A stretch of DNA of 8,669 nt from an uncultured Ruminococcus sp. (GTDB lineage: Bacteria > Bacillota > Clostridia > Oscillospirales > CAG-272): the NCBI GenBank assembly GCA_902796505.1, contig CADBPA010000067.1, positions 1 to 8,669 on the forward strand. Reading direction: 5' to 3'. The stretch's first letter is position 1. Each line of letters opens with the position of its first letter. The notes below the pieces were generated by a model that was not told the DNA's origin, did no database searches, and saw nothing but the letters and a program-made list of their open reading frames with translations. Both the position numbers and the translations under genes were made by a program. Of the stretch, positions 6,817-8,669 are shown piece after piece.

Positions 6817-7431
6817 ATGGCGTCATCCGAAAAAAAATCCACCGTTCTGAATCTTCCGAACACCCTGTCGCTTCTGCGCGTGATCCTCGTCCCGGCGTTC
6901 GTCGCTACGCTCCTTTTTCTGCGGAATATCGAGGTCTGGGGACTGCTGATCCCTGCGCTGATCTACGCCCTGACGGCGCTGACCGATATGCTCGACGGCA
7001 AGATCGCGCGCAAGTACAATATGATCACCGACTTCGGCAAATTCATCGATCCGCTCGCCGATAAATTTATGGTCCTCTCGGCGTTTGCCGCGATGGATCT
7101 TCTCATGGCTCTGCGCGGCGATATGACCGAGTCTGTCGTCTTTTCCTTCGTCTTTCTCGTCATCCTTCTGCGCGAGCTCGGCGTGACCAGCCTGCGCCTC
7201 GTCGTGGCGGGCAAGAAGATCGTCGTCGCCGCCTCGATGCTCGGCAAGATCAAAACCGTCTCGCAGATGGTCGGCACCGTCGTCATCCTCCTCGAGCCGC
7301 TGGTCTTCCCCTTTTCGGCAGAAAACCATATCGTCGCCTATATCATGATGGCGATCATGGCTGCGACCACGCTGGTCTCCGGCGTCGATTATCTGAAAAA
7401 ACTGCTCCCCTATATCGATACCAACGAATAG
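6817..7431 (+). CDS. pgsA: CDP-diacylglycerol--glycerol-3-phosphate 3-phosphatidyltransferase
   Basis: This membrane enzyme makes phosphatidylglycerol phosphate from CDP-diacylglycerol and glycerol-3-phosphate, the committed step to phosphatidylglycerol and cardiolipin. The 204-residue protein carries the full CDP-alcohol phosphatidyltransferase signature: Asp57, Asp60-Gly61, Ala64-Arg65, Gly74, Asp78 and Asp82. The N-terminal LNLPNTLSLLRVILVP (11-26) is typical of PgsA. Several hydrophobic segments fit an inner-membrane protein. TAAGGAG at 6803-6809, seven bases before ATG, is one of the best ribosome binding sites in the window. It lies 37 bases after rimO and is followed within ten bases by a hairpin terminator, so it appears to be the last gene of the operon. 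Other CDP-alcohol transferases cannot be fully excluded, but the adjacency to rimO supports PgsA. Confidence 0.95.
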   Translation: MASSEKKSTVLNLPNTLSLLRVILVPAFVATLLFLRNIEVWGLLIPALIYALTALTDMLDGKIARKYNMITDFGKFIDPLADKFMVLSAFAAMDLLMALRGDMTESVVFSFVFLVILLRELGVTSLRLVVAGKKIVVAASMLGKIKTVSQMVGTVVILLEPLVFPFSAENHIVAYIMMAIMAATTLVSGVDYLKKLLPYIDTNE

Positions 7432-7437
7432 ATCATC

Positions 7438-7463
7438 AGCGCCGTATCTTGCGGCGCTTTGTT
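7438..7463 (+). terminator. Intrinsic terminator after pgsA
   Basis: AGCGCCG (7438-7444) pairs perfectly with CGGCGCT (7452-7458) around a seven-base loop, followed by a broken T-rich run (TTTTGTTCT from 7458). It begins six bases after the pgsA stop. The interrupted T tract makes it weaker than the terminator at 30-66, so partial read-through into the next gene is possible. Confidence 0.75.
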
Positions 7464-7474
7464 CTGCAAAGCAA

Positions 7475-7509
7475 AAAGATTTGCAAAGATTTGCAAAGAT
7501 TTGCAAAGA
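7475..7509. repeat. Tandem 10-bp repeat with phased TTTGCAAA palindromes
   Basis: The unit AAAGATTTGC occurs at 7475-7484, 7485-7494 and 7495-7504, followed by a half copy (AAAGA, 7505-7509). Each junction creates the palindrome TTTGCAAA, at 7480-7487, 7490-7497 and 7500-7507, so the three sites are about one DNA helix turn apart. A degenerate TGCAAAGCAAAAAG just upstream (7465-7478) suggests further decayed copies. The position between the pgsA terminator and the serine dehydratase start suits an operator or a promoter-spacing repeat, but no binding protein is known. I found no convincing -35/-10 pair here. Confidence 0.8.
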
Positions 7510-7540
7510 AAAGTTAGCAAATTCACCTATTTTCAGTAAA

Positions 7541-7548
7541 AAGAAGGA
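7541..7548 (+). promoter_or_regulatory. Ribosome binding site of the serine dehydratase gene
   Basis: AAGAAGGA lies six bases before the ATG at 7555, and an in-frame TAA at 7537-7539 rules out an earlier start. Together they fix the start codon of a gene whose end lies outside the window. Confidence 0.85.
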
Positions 7549-7554
7549 TTTTTC

Positions 7555-8669
7555 ATGAGATCCATCCGGGAAATCTATAAGATCGGAAAAGGGCCGTCCA
7601 GCTCGCACACCATGGGGCCGTCCTTTGCGATGGAGCGCGTTCTTTCGGAGCATCCGTCGGCGGAGGGCTTCCGCGTGATCCTTTACGGCTCTCTCGCCAA
7701 GACCGGGCGCGGACACGGCACCGATCGCGCCATCCGCAGCGTCTGCGCCGACAAGCCGGTCGAGATCCTGTTCGACACCGAAACGCAGGATCTGCCGCAC
7801 GCGAATACGATGGATATTTCCGCGTATGAGGGCGGCGTGTGGACGGAACCGCAGCGCGTGCTTTCGGTCGGCGGCGGCGATATCCGCTTCGTCGGTCGGG
7901 AGGAGGCTTCCGGACGGGAGGTCTATACCGAATCGACCTTCACCGCGATCGCCGACCTCTGCCGGCGCGAGGGGATCCGCCTCTCCGACTACGTGTTCGC
8001 GCGCGAGGACAAGGACTTTCCCGCCTTCCTCTCGGAAGTCTGGGCATGTATGAAAAACGCCATCCACGAAGGACTCACGACCTCCGGCATTCTGCCGGGC
8101 GGACTCGGCGTCGAGCGGAAGGCGCAGCTGCTTTACAACCGCCGGCATATCGACGAAAGCCCGGTCACAAGAGAAAACCGCATCGTCTGCGCCTACGCCT
8201 ACGCCGTCAGCGAGCAGAACGCCGACAACGGCAGGATCGTCACCGCGCCGACCTGCGGCTCCTGCGCCGTCCTTCCGGCGGTGCTTCGCTATATGCAGGA
8301 GAAAAACCGCTTTTCGGACGAGGATATTTTTCGCGCGCTGGCGGTCGGCGGACTGATCGGCAATCTCGTCAAGACCAACGCTTCGATCAGCGGCGCCGAA
8401 TGCGGCTGTCAGGCAGAGGTCGGAACGGCCTGCGCGATGGCGGCGGCAGCCCTCGCCGAACTGTTCGGTATGGGGATCGACCAGATCGAGTACGCCGCCG
8501 AGATGTGCATCGAGCATCACCTCGGGCTGACCTGCGATCCGATCGCCGGTCTTGTGCAGATCCCCTGCATCGAGCGCAACGCCGTCGCCTCCATGCGCGC
8601 CATCAACGCCCTGTCGCTTGCCAATTTCCTCGTCGGATCGCGCAAGATCTCCTTCGATCTCGTGGTACG
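7555..8669 (+). CDS. sdaA: L-serine ammonia-lyase (dehydratase), iron-sulfur type, single chain; 3' end cut by window
   Basis: This cytoplasmic [4Fe-4S] enzyme deaminates L-serine to pyruvate and ammonia. The reading frame is open from 7555 to the window end, giving 371 codons. The N-terminal part, equivalent to the separate beta subunit of two-chain enzymes, has KIGKGPSSSHTMGP (9-22) and LAKTGRGHGTDRAI. The alpha part has TAPTCGSCAVLP, NASISGAECGCQAEVG and LTCDPIAGLVQIPCIERNA. Cys285, Cys327 and Cys338 have the 42- and 11-residue spacing of the cluster-binding cysteines in characterised enzymes; the fourth ligand, near the C-terminus, would lie past the window. By comparison with E. coli SdaA (454 residues), the region between the two parts is shorter, and I expect a full protein of about 400 residues. 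The fused form differs from the two-gene sdaAA/sdaAB layout usual in Bacillota. A terminator and repeat separate it from pgsA. Confidence 0.95.
   Translation, partial: MRSIREIYKIGKGPSSSHTMGPSFAMERVLSEHPSAEGFRVILYGSLAKTGRGHGTDRAIRSVCADKPVEILFDTETQDLPHANTMDISAYEGGVWTEPQRVLSVGGGDIRFVGREEASGREVYTESTFTAIADLCRREGIRLSDYVFAREDKDFPAFLSEVWACMKNAIHEGLTTSGILPGGLGVERKAQLLYNRRHIDESPVTRENRIVCAYAYAVSEQNADNGRIVTAPTCGSCAVLPAVLRYMQEKNRFSDEDIFRALAVGGLIGNLVKTNASISGAECGCQAEVGTACAMAAAALAELFGMGIDQIEYAAEMCIEHHLGLTCDPIAGLVQIPCIERNAVASMRAINALSLANFLVGSRKISFDLVV

Noticed and set aside
7464..7554. CRISPR array or riboswitch at the repeats before serine dehydratase
   Set aside because: The repeats are 10 bp and directly adjoining without spacers, and the leader is too short and too simple for a known riboswitch fold.
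6823..8520. Minus-strand open frame of 565 codons opposite pgsA and serine dehydratase
   Set aside because: It spans two certain + strand genes, a terminator and the repeat, and its product looks like an antisense shadow with no domain.

Overview
The window reads as chromosomal DNA from a GC-rich member of the Bacillota, most likely an uncultured gut-type Clostridia. I base this on gene content (an RsuA-type pseudouridine synthase, Tex, a DUF5685-type protein with a small J-domain protein, RimO directly followed by PgsA), intrinsic terminators, purine-rich ribosome binding sites, and a strong G/C preference at third codon positions. I cannot fix genus or family from sequence alone. All recognisable genes are on the + strand, packed tightly. 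I see no mobile element, CRISPR array, tRNA or rRNA.

Layout. Bases 1-26 look like the last codons of an upstream gene, closed by a very strong intrinsic terminator (30-66). An AT-rich region without a gene follows and ends in a near-consensus promoter (263-291). From it runs what looks like one seven-gene transcription unit: an rsuA-type 16S rRNA pseudouridine synthase (333-1058), tex (1108-3309), a DUF5685-type cysteine-rich protein (3314-4240), a J-domain protein with a cysteine-cluster tail (4237-4866), a small multi-pass membrane protein (4885-5409), rimO (5439-6779) and pgsA (6817-7431). Gaps are 49 bases or less, and one junction is an ATGA overlap. A hairpin terminator follows pgsA. 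Then come 3.5 tandem copies of a 10-bp repeat carrying phased TTTGCAAA palindromes, and a single-chain iron-sulfur L-serine dehydratase gene (7555 onward) that is cut by the window end.

How the genes fit together. The flanking members of the operon act on ribosomes, RNA and membrane lipid: rRNA pseudouridylation, an RNA-binding Tex factor, methylthiolation of ribosomal protein S12, and phosphatidylglycerolphosphate synthesis. In the middle sits a block of three genes of unknown role: two tightly coupled soluble cysteine-rich proteins, one of them a Hsp70 co-chaperone type, and a membrane protein. This block is the best candidate here for an undescribed system. The DUF5685-type protein has an Asp-rich motif resembling the second aspartate motif of squalene/phytoene synthases. 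The serine dehydratase is a separate catabolic unit, probably with its own control region.
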